Shown: positions 17,322 through 26,956, counted from the first letter of the stretch. The stretch: 64,000 nucleotides of DNA from Acinetobacter pittii ATCC 19004 = CIP 70.29 (GCF_000369045.1 NZ_KB849786.1:851906-915905); one strand, 5' to 3'. The notes: generated by a model from the letters alone, not told the origin. Numbers and translations are program-made.

Positions 17322-19961
17322 GTGCTAGAAGCTTACCGCCAACACGTTGAAGAACGTGCCGCACTCGGAGTCCCACCGAAGCCACTTGATGACGCTCAAA
17401 CAGCTCAGCTTGTTGAACTATTAAAAAATCCACCAGCAGGCGAAGAAGCGTTCTTGGTAGATTTGCTTGAAAACCGTGTTCCTGCAGGTGTTGACCAAGC
17501 AGCTTACGTAAAGGCAGCATTCTTGGCAGCGATTGCAAAAGGCGAAGCAACTTCACCACTCGTTTCTAAAGAACGTGCAGTTTACTTACTTGGCACTATG
17601 CTAGGTGGTTATAACGTAGCACCACTTGTTGAACTTCTTGACAATGCTGAACTTGCAGGCTTAGCTGCTGAAGCATTAAAGAAAACTCTTCTTGTATTTG
17701 ATGCATTCCATGATGTAGCAGATAAAGCAAAAGCTGGTAATGCAGCTGCTAAAGCTGTTTTACAATCTTGGGCTGAAGCAGAATGGTTCACTAGCCGTCC
17801 TGACGTTCCAGAAGAAATCAAAATCACTGTGTTTAAAGTAACTGGTGAAACAAATACTGATGACTTGTCTCCAGCTCAAGATGCTTGGAGCCGTCCAGAC
17901 ATTCCATTACACGCAAATGCAATGTTGAAAAACGAGCGTGATGGTATCAACCCTGAAAAACCAGGTGAAGTTGGTCCATTAAGCCAAATTAAAGAACTTA
18001 TCGCTAAAGGCAATCAAGTTGCTTACGTTGGTGACGTTGTTGGTACAGGTTCAAGCCGTAAGTCTGCAACTAACTCTGTTCTTTGGTTCTTTGGTGATGA
18101 ACTTCCACACATTCCAAACAAAAAAGACGGTGGTGTGTGCTTAGGTTCTAAGATCGCTCCAATTTTCTTCAATACTATGGAAGATGCAGGTGCATTACCT
18201 GTAGAAATCGACGTTGCTAATATGAACATGGGCGACGAAGTAGTATTGAAAATTGACCATGCTGCTGCAAAAGTAACTGCTTTTAAAGATGGCGTGCAAA
18301 TCTCTGAAGCAGATCTTAAAACTCCAGTACTTTTAGACGAAGTACGTGCTGGTGGTCGTATTAACTTGATCATTGGTCGTGGTTTAACTGCTAAAGCACG
18401 TGAAGAATTAGGTCTTGCACCTTCTACATTATTCCGTACTCCAGTACAACCTGCTGACACTGGCAAAGGCTTCACACAAGCTCAAAAAATGGTTGGCCGC
18501 GCATGTGGTTTACCAGAAGGTCAAGGTATCCGTCCAGGAACTTACTGTGAACCTAAAATGACTACAGTTGGTTCTCAAGATACAACAGGTCCAATGACTC
18601 GTGACGAGTTAAAAGACTTAGCATGCTTGGGCTTCTCATCTGACTTAGTGATGCAGTCTTTCTGTCACACTGCTGCGTATCCAAAACCAGTTGACGTAAC
18701 AACTCACCATACATTACCTGACTTCATCATGAACCGTGGTGGTGTATCTTTACGTCCAGGTGACGGTATTATCCACTCTTGGTTAAACCGTATGTTACTT
18801 CCAGATACAGTAGGTACTGGTGGTGACTCACATACTCGTTTCCCAATCGGTATTTCATTCCCAGCGGGTTCTGGTCTTGTTGCGTTCGCAGCAGCAACTG
18901 GTGTTATGCCACTTGATATGCCTGAATCTGTACTTGTTAAGTTTAAAGGTAAAATGCAACCTGGTATCACTTTACGTGACCTTGTACATGCAATTCCTTA
19001 CTACGCAATTCAAGCGGGTGATTTAACTGTAGAGAAGAAAGGTAAGAAAAATATCTTCTCTGGTCGTATCCTTGAGATCGATTTATCAGAAATGGAAAAT
19101 GACTTGACTGTTGAGCAAGCATTCGAACTTTCTGATGCGTCAGCTGAACGTTCTGCTGCTGGCTGTTCAATCACACTTTCTGAAGAGAAAGTTGCTGAAT
19201 ACCTACGTTCTAACATCACGATGTTGAAGTGGATGATCGCAGAAGGTTATGGCGATGCACGTACACTTGCTCGTCGTGCTGAAAACATGCAGAAGTGGTT
19301 AGATAACCCAAGCTTGTTAAAAGCTGATGCTGATGCAGAATACCTAAAAGTTTACGAAATCGATCTTGCTGACATCAAAGAACCAATTCTTTGTTGCCCG
19401 AACGATCCAGATGACGCGAAACTTCTTTCTGACGTTCAAGGCGACAAAATTGATGAAGTATTCATCGGTTCTTGTATGACGAATATCGGTCACTTCCGTG
19501 CAGCTGGTCAGTTACTAGATAAAGTACCTGGTGGTTCATTGTCTACTCGTTTATGGTTGGCTCCACCAACTCGTATGGACGAGCACCAATTAATGGAAGA
19601 AGGCTTGTATAACATCTATGGTCGTGCTGGTGCACGTACAGAGATGCCTGGCTGTTCATTATGTATGGGTAACCAAGCACGTGTAGCGCCGAACACAACA
19701 TGTGTATCGACTTCTACTCGTAACTTCCCGAACCGTTTAGGTCAAGGTGCTAACGTTTACTTAGCGTCTGCTGAGCTTGCATCTGTAGCTGCGGTTCTTG
19801 GTAAATTACCAAGCCCAGAAGAATATCAACAGTACGCGTCGCAAATCGACAGCGCTTCTGCTGACATCTACAAATACTTAAACTTCGACAAGATGAGCGA
19901 ATATACTAAAGAAGCTGATCAAGTTGATACTAAGAAAATCCAAGCTGCTCAATTGACTTAA
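17322..19961 (+). CDS. acnB: Aconitate hydratase B / 2-methylisocitrate dehydratase
   Basis: Iron-sulfur hydratase of the TCA cycle (citrate to isocitrate via aconitate) that can also act in the methylcitrate cycle. The AcnB order is clear: an N-terminal HEAT-like domain, the swivel domain early in the chain, then the three catalytic domains. The [4Fe-4S] cysteines are Cys718 in GSCMTN and Cys778/Cys781 in GCSLCMGN, equivalent to 710/769/772 in E. coli. I start it at GTG 17322: the Shine-Dalgarno AGAGGA (17307-17312) has a spacing of 9 to this codon but zero to the ATG at 17313, and the GTG reading, M-LEAYRQHVEERA, matches the E. coli N-terminus. Codon use looks highly biased, as expected for an abundant protein. 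Confidence 0.97.
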   Translation: MLEAYRQHVEERAALGVPPKPLDDAQTAQLVELLKNPPAGEEAFLVDLLENRVPAGVDQAAYVKAAFLAAIAKGEATSPLVSKERAVYLLGTMLGGYNVAPLVELLDNAELAGLAAEALKKTLLVFDAFHDVADKAKAGNAAAKAVLQSWAEAEWFTSRPDVPEEIKITVFKVTGETNTDDLSPAQDAWSRPDIPLHANAMLKNERDGINPEKPGEVGPLSQIKELIAKGNQVAYVGDVVGTGSSRKSATNSVLWFFGDELPHIPNKKDGGVCLGSKIAPIFFNTMEDAGALPVEIDVANMNMGDEVVLKIDHAAAKVTAFKDGVQISEADLKTPVLLDEVRAGGRINLIIGRGLTAKAREELGLAPSTLFRTPVQPADTGKGFTQAQKMVGRACGLPEGQGIRPGTYCEPKMTTVGSQDTTGPMTRDELKDLACLGFSSDLVMQSFCHTAAYPKPVDVTTHHTLPDFIMNRGGVSLRPGDGIIHSWLNRMLLPDTVGTGGDSHTRFPIGISFPAGSGLVAFAAATGVMPLDMPESVLVKFKGKMQPGITLRDLVHAIPYYAIQAGDLTVEKKGKKNIFSGRILEIDLSEMENDLTVEQAFELSDASAERSAAGCSITLSEEKVAEYLRSNITMLKWMIAEGYGDARTLARRAENMQKWLDNPSLLKADADAEYLKVYEIDLADIKEPILCCPNDPDDAKLLSDVQGDKIDEVFIGSCMTNIGHFRAAGQLLDKVPGGSLSTRLWLAPPTRMDEHQLMEEGLYNIYGRAGARTEMPGCSLCMGNQARVAPNTTCVSTSTRNFPNRLGQGANVYLASAELASVAAVLGKLPSPEEYQQYASQIDSASADIYKYLNFDKMSEYTKEADQVDTKKIQAAQLT

Positions 19962-19980
19962 TACGTCAATTTAGTAAAAA

Positions 19981-20007
19981 AAGGAGCTGATTATTCAGCT
20001 CCTTTTT
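19981..20007 (+). terminator. Terminator of acnB
   Basis: Stem AAGGAGCTGA / TCAGCTCCTT with a 4-base loop and a T-run, 20 bases after the acnB stop. Confidence 0.92.
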
Positions 20008-20188
20008 ATTTTAAATGAGACTTTGTACATTATTAGACTTAGAAAATAATAAATAGATCAAATTTTATTTAATGAAAATGTAAAAATAAATATTACTCTA
20101 GATATTAAATTGATTTTTGTTTTAAAATATTCGAACGAACTTGAAAATAATTAAAAAAATATGAGTATTTTATATAGGGAACTTAAGA

Positions 20189-20623
20189 ATGCTAAAGACA
20201 ATTGTTGAATTTAAATTTGATGATTATCAATTATATGACCAAAAAACTTATGCTGATGAAGGTGGTATTTTAGTTCAAAAAACTGAAGATATTGCACAAT
20301 ATATTTTTAGTATATTAAAGAATAGATATCATTTAAATGTAGAGTTATATAGTGAAACCTGGGGGTGGGAAATTGAGATTCCCTTAGCTGAAATAACGAT
20401 GTATCTTGGAATAAGTGTCTATGAAGAATATAGTAATGGATTCGCAATTTTTATTTCTCCAAATACTCCGATTTTAAGAAAATTTCTATTTAGAAAAATT
20501 GATATTACTCATCATATTATGATGTTGCAAAATTATATAAATATTATCTTAAAATCGCATCCAGGCATCTATGATGTGATGTGGTGGGAAGAGAATGAAT
20601 TTCGATGTGTAGCCACGAATTGA
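20189..20623 (+). CDS. Hypothetical protein, AT-rich orphan
   Basis: A 144-residue protein I do not recognise. It has no signal peptide or membrane span and is rich in aromatic residues (Tyr, Trp, Phe), with segments such as SETWGWEIEIP and YDVMWWEENEF. The base composition is clearly more AT-rich than acnB next door, and the flanking DNA is AT-rich too, which may mean recent acquisition. The ATG at 20189 follows AGGGAACTTAAGA, a usable ribosome site. In size and composition it resembles small single-domain cytosolic proteins such as immunity proteins, but there is no toxin gene beside it and I make no functional claim. Confidence 0.6.
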   Translation: MLKTIVEFKFDDYQLYDQKTYADEGGILVQKTEDIAQYIFSILKNRYHLNVELYSETWGWEIEIPLAEITMYLGISVYEEYSNGFAIFISPNTPILRKFLFRKIDITHHIMMLQNYINIILKSHPGIYDVMWWEENEFRCVATN

Positions 20624-20739
20624 TGAAAAAATTTAAGGCTCAAATATTGGGGTAAGTAAAACAAAAATTGTTAAAGACTATATTGGTGAATAGAGGCGAT
20701 GAGCTTACTATATCTACAATATTAAGTGGTCAGATCAAT

Positions 20740-21723
20740 ATGCATAATTCAGCTTGGAAGGGATTACGTAAGTTTTTTTATAATAATCTTCATAACCATG
20801 ACTATGAAACGACGGTAAGTAAATGCATTAACTATTTTTTAGTTATTTTAATTATTGGTAACGTCGCTGCTGTTTTATTAGAAACAGTAAATGATTTGTA
20901 CTCAAATTATCGTATTTGGTTTGACTACTTTGAGAATATTTCAATCGCAATTTTTAGTATTGAGTATTTATTAAGGTTGTGGAGTGTTGCAGATCGAGAT
21001 ACGACACAATCCGCATGGAAAACTCGCTTGAATTGGATGAAAAGTGGGGAAGCAATTATTGATTTGATGGCAATTTTGCCAGCTTACCTGAATTTCTTTG
21101 TACGAATCGATCTTCGTATGCTTCGGATTTTACGTCTACTTCGTTTATTAAAATTAACACGCTATTTTATCTCACTACAGATATTGTTATGTGTGATTAA
21201 ACGCGAGAAGGGATCTTTTCAAGCAGTTATCTTTATTTTAATTATCATGATTATTATGACTGCTTCTGGAATTTATGTGGTTGAAAACAAAGCTCAGCCA
21301 GAAGCTTTTAGCTCAATACCTAAATCTATGTGGTGGGCAGTGGTTACCTTAACTACAGTGGGGTATGGCGATGTCACTCCTGTAACTAGCCTAGGAAAGT
21401 TATTAGGGGCGCTTATTACTATTTTAGGTGTGGGTATTGCAGCATTGCCTGCTGGTATTTTGGCGTCTGGACTTGCAAATGAGCTTAATCAACGGAATCA
21501 GAGACTAGAGCAAGAGTTTCGTGAGCTACTTCAAGCACGAGGTATTGATATTTTACATGATGAAATTGAAATAGAGCGGGTCCGTCAAAAAGTAGGATTG
21601 CCAAAAGAGCAAGCGCATAACCTGATTATTCAAATTATGCGTGAAAAAGTATTAGAGGAAGAAGAGACGGTTCGAGAGAAAAAATGTTATTGCCCGCACT
21701 GTGGTGGAAAGCTAACTGATTAG
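20740..21723 (+). CDS. Voltage-gated-type potassium channel
   Basis: Six-span K+ channel subunit of the voltage-gated ion channel superfamily; it should form a tetramer in the inner membrane. S1-S3 occupy the first half, S4 is the Arg-rich helix RMLRILRLLRLLKLTR, and the pore loop carries the selectivity filter TVGYGD between S5 and S6. A charged coiled-coil-like tail follows and ends in CYCPHCGG, a Cys4-like zinc-knuckle pattern with two CxxC pairs overlapping. I start at ATG 20740 because residues upstream in the open frame are poorly channel-like; TTG 20668 and GTG 20686 are alternatives, none with a strong ribosome site. Converges on the MFS gene. Confidence 0.88.
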   Translation: MHNSAWKGLRKFFYNNLHNHDYETTVSKCINYFLVILIIGNVAAVLLETVNDLYSNYRIWFDYFENISIAIFSIEYLLRLWSVADRDTTQSAWKTRLNWMKSGEAIIDLMAILPAYLNFFVRIDLRMLRILRLLRLLKLTRYFISLQILLCVIKREKGSFQAVIFILIIMIIMTASGIYVVENKAQPEAFSSIPKSMWWAVVTLTTVGYGDVTPVTSLGKLLGALITILGVGIAALPAGILASGLANELNQRNQRLEQEFRELLQARGIDILHDEIEIERVRQKVGLPKEQAHNLIIQIMREKVLEEEETVREKKCYCPHCGGKLTD

Positions 21724-21744
21724 AAATAATAAGTTAGCCTTTTG
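21711..21744 (+). terminator. Hairpin overlapping the channel stop codon
   Basis: Stem GCTAACT (21711-21717) / AGTTAGC (21732-21738) followed by CTTTTG. It starts inside the last codons of the channel gene. The tail is short, so this is a modest terminator candidate. Confidence 0.4.
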
Positions 21745-21749
21745 TTTAA

Positions 21750-22949
21750 TTAAGCTTTTTTGCTGGCTTTTTCTACTGCAAATGCGATAAGTAAGATAAT
21801 CAGACCGCCAAGGCTTAAAACAAAACCTACCCAGATTGGAGCGATCCAACCCATTTGGTGGCTGAGTACCCAGCCCCCTAAAAATGCACCTAATGCATTG
21901 GCCATATTAAAGGCAGAGTGGTTGAGTGAGGCAGCTAAAGTTTGGGCATCACCTGCAACATCCATTAGACGAGTTTGTAATGCTCCGCCTAACCCCATTA
22001 CCGTGAGGCCAATTAAAAATAAAGATGCGATGGCAGTATAGATATTACTCATTAAAAAACTAGTGACAACAAAAGCGATAGCTGAGCTAATTAATACACC
22101 CACTATAGTTTTGTTGAGGTTCTTATCTGCAAGCCATCCTGCCGCTAAACCACCAATAACCATACCTATACCCCAGATAGCTAAAGCGATAGGAACGATT
22201 TGGATATTAACTTCTGTGTATTCGGTCAAAATTGGAGAGACATAGCTATAAACTGAAAACATGCCTCCAAAACCGATTGCACCCACTGCTAGTGTTAACC
22301 ACATGTTGATATTTTTAAGGCCAGCTATTTCAGTTTTTATACTGGCAGTAGCTTGAACTGGGATATTGGGTACAAAGAAGCCAACAGCAATTAAAGTGAC
22401 GAAAGCAATAGTTGCTGAAAACTCAAAACCTGCTCTCCAACCAAAGTTTTGGCCTAACCAAGTTGCTAGAGGAACTCCAATTACTGTTGCGACTGTAAGC
22501 CCCATCATCATTTGGGCAACTGCAGAAGCTCTTCTTGACGGACCCGCTAGTTCAGCTGCAACTAACGCACCGACTCCAAAATATGCTCCGTGTGGTAAAC
22601 CTGCAATGAAACGTGAGACTAGAACAGTTTCAGGTGTATGAGCTAAAGCAGTACAGGCATTCGCAACACCATAAAACAGCATTAAGCCGAGCAATAAAGT
22701 TTTTCTAGGTACTTTGGCTCCGAGAATAGCGATGATAGGAGCACCAATAACTACACCCAATGCATAAGCACTAATAAAGTGACCAGCTTCAGGTACTGTA
22801 ATATTTAAATTATTTGCAATTTCCTGAATCAGTCCCATTGCGACGAATTCAGTGGTTCCAATACAAAAACCACCTACAGCGAGTGAGAAAATTGCTAAAA
22901 AGAGAGAGTAATGTTGAGGTGTGGAAAGAGGAGATTGCGGGGACGCCAT
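21750..22949 (-). CDS. MFS transporter, DHA1/AraJ-like
   Basis: Proton-linked exporter of the DHA1 drug or sugar efflux group. Twelve spans are visible. The signature N-terminal motif SLAVGGFCIGTTEFVAMGL and the loop GAKVPRKTLLLGLML place it with AraJ/YdhP-like exporters, and ARTR-type motif C residues appear in VIGVPLATWLGQ. Length 399 is normal. It is a single minus-strand gene divergent from the DUF4198 gene; substrate unknown. Confidence 0.88.
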   Translation of the reverse strand: MASPQSPLSTPQHYSLFLAIFSLAVGGFCIGTTEFVAMGLIQEIANNLNITVPEAGHFISAYALGVVIGAPIIAILGAKVPRKTLLLGLMLFYGVANACTALAHTPETVLVSRFIAGLPHGAYFGVGALVAAELAGPSRRASAVAQMMMGLTVATVIGVPLATWLGQNFGWRAGFEFSATIAFVTLIAVGFFVPNIPVQATASIKTEIAGLKNINMWLTLAVGAIGFGGMFSVYSYVSPILTEYTEVNIQIVPIALAIWGIGMVIGGLAAGWLADKNLNKTIVGVLISSAIAFVVTSFLMSNIYTAIASLFLIGLTVMGLGGALQTRLMDVAGDAQTLAASLNHSAFNMANALGAFLGGWVLSHQMGWIAPIWVGFVLSLGGLIILLIAFAVEKASKKA

Positions 22950-23071
22950 AATAAGTTAAGGGAAGACACAAAAAAGAGAAGTATAAGGGAAAACAGAACA
23001 GAATAATAAAAAACTAAAATATTGAGGGAAAGATTACGTATTTCTTTTTAAAGTAAAATTAAATTTATTAA

Positions 23072-23086
23072 TGATAATAAGAATTA
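23072..23086 (+). promoter_or_regulatory. Fur-like operator upstream of the DUF4198 gene
   Basis: TGATAATAAGAATTA carries an intact TGATAAT half-site and a partial second half; aligned with the 19-base Fur consensus I count 13 matches. It lies 78 bases before the ATG at 23164, where an operator should be. The identical 15 bases occur inverted at 4807-4821. It could also influence the divergent MFS gene. Confidence 0.5.
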
Positions 23087-23163
23087 TTTTTATTTGTGTA
23101 TACTGTATCCGCTTATATTTTGTCTGAAATTTTTAACTTTGCGTATAACAGGATTTTGTAATA

Positions 23164-23961
23164 ATGAATAGATTTCTAATGACGTCACTTGCATTGATAT
23201 GTACAACAGGCTTTGCTCATGAACCTTATGTAGCTCCTGTAGCTTATAAAACTGAACAGACTCAAGTACCCGTAATTGCTGGTTATGCGGAAGAAGCATT
23301 AAATAGTGAATATGCTTTAAAGGATGCTAAGCTTACTGTAATTACACCTAAAAATGAGCTTAAAACCGTCAATTCAGAAGCCCTGAATAAGTCTGCTACT
23401 GTTTTTGATGTAGATCTACCTGAAGAAGGCACATACATTGTTCAAACTCAGGCAAATTATCCTTTGAAATATGTATATGACCAAAAAGCATGGCATTTAT
23501 TTTTTGATATGCCAGCTGATAAAGCTCCGCCGAAAGCAGAACGTGAATATTTGATTCCGACTGACCTTAAAACAAAAACAATTAAAACAGAACAAGTAAC
23601 ACGTGAGTGGATATTGCAGAGTTATCTTTCTAAAGGAAAAGTTTCAGATATTCAGCTTCCGAATATACCGATTAAAGTTAGTTTCTCTGTACATCCAAAC
23701 CAGATTAAAACTGCTCAACCTGTTAAATTAACCATAACTGAAAAAGGACAACCTTTAGCTTATGCTGAAGTGAATTTAAGAGAAAAGGGTGCAACTGACA
23801 AGCAAGCGCAGCAGTTTAACGCGGGAGGCAACGGTCAAGTCGAACTTACGTTTCCAAAAGTTGGAGAGTACCTAGTAGAAGTAACAGCTCCTCTAAATTT
23901 GAAATTAAAACCTAAAGATCAGAGCTATACGATTATTAGCTTAAATGTTTTAGCGCAATAG
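23164..23961 (+). CDS. DUF4198-type periplasmic protein
   Basis: Exported protein of 265 residues with a signal peptide ending at GFAH, so the mature chain starts with His-Glu-Pro. It has two immunoglobulin-like beta domains, about 20-125 and 160-260, of the sort seen in DUF4198 proteins. These are often encoded near metal-uptake systems (nickel, cobalt or iron) and are proposed to present or bind metal or its carrier in the periplasm; that is family knowledge, not something the sequence proves. The Fur-like site upstream fits a metal-responsive gene. Confidence 0.78.
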   Translation: MNRFLMTSLALICTTGFAHEPYVAPVAYKTEQTQVPVIAGYAEEALNSEYALKDAKLTVITPKNELKTVNSEALNKSATVFDVDLPEEGTYIVQTQANYPLKYVYDQKAWHLFFDMPADKAPPKAEREYLIPTDLKTKTIKTEQVTREWILQSYLSKGKVSDIQLPNIPIKVSFSVHPNQIKTAQPVKLTITEKGQPLAYAEVNLREKGATDKQAQQFNAGGNGQVELTFPKVGEYLVEVTAPLNLKLKPKDQSYTIISLNVLAQ

Positions 23962-23975
23962 TTTTTAGTGTTTTA

Positions 23976-24004
23976 AAAAATAGGTCTTTATTAGGCCTAT
24001 TTTT
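23976..24004 (+). terminator. Terminator after the DUF4198 gene
   Basis: Stem AAAAATAGG (23976-23984) / CCTATTTTT (23996-24004) with an 11-base loop, 15 bases after the stop codon. Confidence 0.75.
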
Positions 24005-24100
24005 AGTTTTTATATTCTTACTCATTAAAAAACTTCATTAAAACGTTTAATTTCACTTTAGTTTCAGAGGAAACAAAAATTCATTGCAAGTAAAAGATAA

Positions 24101-24114
24101 TGAAATAAAATTCA
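24101..24114. promoter_or_regulatory. MetR box, distal copy
   Basis: TGAAATAAAATTCA: the TGAA/TTCA arms of a MetR site with a 6-base spacer, one longer than the consensus. It shares ATAAAATTCA with the proximal copy 47 bases downstream. Confidence 0.5.
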
Positions 24115-24147
24115 TGTTGAGACAAACTAATCAATTTTATGTTAAAC

Positions 24148-24160
24148 TGAATAAAATTCA
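24148..24160. promoter_or_regulatory. MetR box, proximal copy
   Basis: TGAATAAAATTCA fits the published MetR consensus TGAA-N5-TTCA exactly. It lies 88 bases before the metR ATG and probably mediates autoregulation. Confidence 0.65.
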
Positions 24161-24247
24161 TTAATAAGGATTTGTCGAAATTTTTATGGAAAAGCAAAGA
24201 TGAGCTTTAACCATTTATAGATAAATCTGTTTTTTAGGCTTGGGCCC

Positions 24248-25168
24248 ATGTTAGAAATACGCCACCTTAAAACTCTAGTTGCTTTACGCGAGCATGGTTC
24301 ATTAGTTTCGGCAGCAAATGATCTTTGTTTAACGCCATCTGCTATTTCTCATCAATTAAAAGAATTAGATCATTGGTATGGAGTAGAAGTAGTTAATCGT
24401 CGAAGTAGACCTGTTAGTTTTTCTAATGTTGGACAGCGCTTATTAAAATTGGCTGATGATGTTTTACCACAAATCCAGATTACACATAGTGATATCACAC
24501 GTATTGTGCATGGACAGACAGGTAGAATTATTTTTTCATCGGAATGCCATAGTTGCTTTGACTGGTTAATGCCTTTATTAAATCAGTATCGCCAGCAATA
24601 TCCTGACGTCGATTTAGACTTTGCTTCGGGGTTTGAAGCTAATCCACATGAACTCTTACAAAATGCAGAATTTGATTTACTGATTACAGCTGATCCAATT
24701 GCGTTAAAAGGAATTGAGTATTTTCCGATTTTTGAATATGAGTCACGGTTAGTCTTATCAAATACTCACCCTTTGGTGCGGGCTGAAAATATTACAGTTC
24801 AAGAGTTGGCCGAAGAAGTTTTAATTACTTATCCGGTTGATAAGCACCGTTTAGATATTATGTCTAAACTTTTCATCCCCGCGAATATTCAGCCTAAACA
24901 AATACGGACAACAGATTTAACTCAAATGCTTATTCAACTTGTTGCAAGTGGACGAGGTATTGCTGCTTTACCTGATTGGGTAGTCAATGAATATGAACAA
25001 AAGGGATGGGTTACTAGTCGTCGTTTAGATTGTGTTTCTCCTACAGGTTTAAGACGAACTTTATATGCAGGCTACCGAACTGAAGAAAAAGAGAAAAGTT
25101 ATTTTGAAGGCTTTTTAAAGCAGTTAGAAAAGTTCTCTTTAAAGCGAAACGCTTATTATTCTGGCTAA
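24248..25168 (+). CDS. metR: LysR-type regulator MetR
   Basis: Transcription factor that controls methionine synthesis genes (metE, metH, metF in relatives) with homocysteine as co-inducer. The N-terminal winged helix, LEIRHLKTLVALREHGSLV, is followed by the LysR recognition helix in TPSAISHQLKELD. The effector domain has the MetR signature SSECHSCFDWLMPLL at about 97-111 and GIAALPDWVVNEYEQKGWV near 240-260, both very close to E. coli MetR. At 306 residues it is normal in length. Two MetR boxes precede it; metE is not in this window, so the second target of the boxes, if any, is metR itself. Confidence 0.93.
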   Translation: MLEIRHLKTLVALREHGSLVSAANDLCLTPSAISHQLKELDHWYGVEVVNRRSRPVSFSNVGQRLLKLADDVLPQIQITHSDITRIVHGQTGRIIFSSECHSCFDWLMPLLNQYRQQYPDVDLDFASGFEANPHELLQNAEFDLLITADPIALKGIEYFPIFEYESRLVLSNTHPLVRAENITVQELAEEVLITYPVDKHRLDIMSKLFIPANIQPKQIRTTDLTQMLIQLVASGRGIAALPDWVVNEYEQKGWVTSRRLDCVSPTGLRRTLYAGYRTEEKEKSYFEGFLKQLEKFSLKRNAYYSG

Positions 25169-25190
25169 AAAATAATTTAGCCTAAGTCTT

Positions 25191-25216
25191 AAAAAGGTGC
25201 TTTATTGCACCTTTTT
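25191..25216. terminator. Bidirectional terminator between metR and the DUF441 gene
   Basis: Perfect 10-bp stem AAAAAGGTGC (25191-25200) / GCACCTTTTT (25207-25216), loop TTTATT. T-runs face both ways, matching the convergent genes. Confidence 0.92.
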
Positions 25217-25228
25217 CATGTTGATTTT

Positions 25229-25696
<468 letters not shown>

Positions 25697-25931
25697 TTAT
25701 AAATAAATGGAATTGTATAATATTTAAGAGTTGGAATGTGAAAGCTTTAAAAGATACAGCTGATTTCAGCTCTTCTTAATTAAAAATTGAGTGTATATCT
25801 CTCAATGATAAGGAGTTTTAATTTTTGGTTACGCTTGGACACAATGTTATATAAATTAACAAGTTAAAAATTATAGTGTTTAAAAATTATGATATAAAAA
25901 TAGTCATTACTCATGAGTACGGGATATTTTT

Positions 25932-26150
25932 ATGGACATTATAGATATCAAGATCAAAGATCAGTTTGATAAGATTCATGATGCAAAAGCACAACTAAAG
26001 AAAAATTTAGTGGAACATGAAAATGAATCTTTAAAACTAAGCCAACGAATTGAGCATATTATTGTTGATAATGAAATTATTTTGCCTACTACAGAATTAT
26101 TATTTGAAAGCGAACAGAACGAAAATATTTATCGAGTCGTTGAAGAGTAA
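25932..26150 (+). CDS. Small hypothetical protein
   Basis: A 72-residue, highly charged protein without signal or membrane span; residues 5-45 would form an amphipathic helix or short coiled coil. ATG 25932 follows a TATAAAAATAG stretch and the frame is cleanly bounded, but the ribosome site is weak. I do not recognise a family. It lies 101 bases before rsuA and could share its transcript. Confidence 0.5.
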   Translation: MDIIDIKIKDQFDKIHDAKAQLKKNLVEHENESLKLSQRIEHIIVDNEIILPTTELLFESEQNENIYRVVEE

Positions 26151-26251
26151 GGTTGCGAGCTAGTTCAAGTAGATGAAAACAGTAGCGAGTAGTGTTTAGT
26201 AAAAAATGGAACTACGTTAAAATAACAGCTTAGTTCTAATGAGAAAACTTC

Positions 26252-26956
26252 ATGCTGCTGGAAAAAATTTTACAATCACAAGGGTTTGGTTCTCGTAAAT
26301 ATTGCCAGCAGTTAATAAAAAACGGATCTGTAAGTGTTGATGGAGAGGTTGCAGATGATCTCAAAAAGCAATTCTCTCCAGAAAATTTAGAATTTTCTCT
26401 TTTTGGGGAAACTTATCAATATCGAGAAAAAGTTTATCTTGCGCTAAAAAAACCAAAAGGTTTTGAGTGTTCACACCAACCTCACCATCATCAAAGTGTA
26501 TTTAGCCTTTTACCGGAAATCATGATTCAACGTGGTGTGCAAGCCATTGGCCGTCTAGATCAAGATACAACGGGCTTACTTTTACTTACTGATGACGGTA
26601 AATATCTTCAAGCTTTAACTCATCCCCGTAAGCATGTTCCAAAGGTTTATCATGTTACGACTATAGATCCAGTTACACCTGAGCAAATTGAAATGCTGAG
26701 CCAAGGTGTGAGCCTACATCAAGAAAAAGGTATTTTCGCTGCAACGGATGTAGCGATATTAGAAATGCATCAATTAACCATGACGATTCATCAAGGTGTT
26801 TATCATCAAGTAAAAAGAATGATTGCAGCCGTGGGAAATAAGGTAGAAGCATTACATCGCCATCAAGTCGGGCAATTGGTTTTACCTGAACTTGAAGATG
26901 GAGAATGGGTTTATTTATCTGAAGAACAAAAACAACTCGCTCAAAATATCATTTGA
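26252..26956 (+). CDS. rsuA: 16S rRNA pseudouridine(516) synthase RsuA
   Basis: Converts U516 of 16S rRNA to pseudouridine. An N-terminal S4 RNA-binding domain (about 1-60, SRKYCQQLIKNGSVSVDGE) precedes the synthase domain with the catalytic Asp in GRLDQDTTGLLLLTDDG. The C-terminal VYHQVKRMIAAVGNKVEALHR is typical of the RsuA branch. The length of 234 is normal. Its last 8 bases overlap the end of the convergent GNAT gene. Confidence 0.9.
   Translation: MLLEKILQSQGFGSRKYCQQLIKNGSVSVDGEVADDLKKQFSPENLEFSLFGETYQYREKVYLALKKPKGFECSHQPHHHQSVFSLLPEIMIQRGVQAIGRLDQDTTGLLLLTDDGKYLQALTHPRKHVPKVYHVTTIDPVTPEQIEMLSQGVSLHQEKGIFAATDVAILEMHQLTMTIHQGVYHQVKRMIAAVGNKVEALHRHQVGQLVLPELEDGEWVYLSEEQKQLAQNII

Noticed and set aside
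20189..20700. Duplicated 5' end of the orphan gene at the K+ channel (CTAAAGACAATTG-like at 20191 and TTAAAGACTATATTG at 20672)
   Set aside because: The match is short and imperfect in AT-rich DNA and does not continue into the coding regions.
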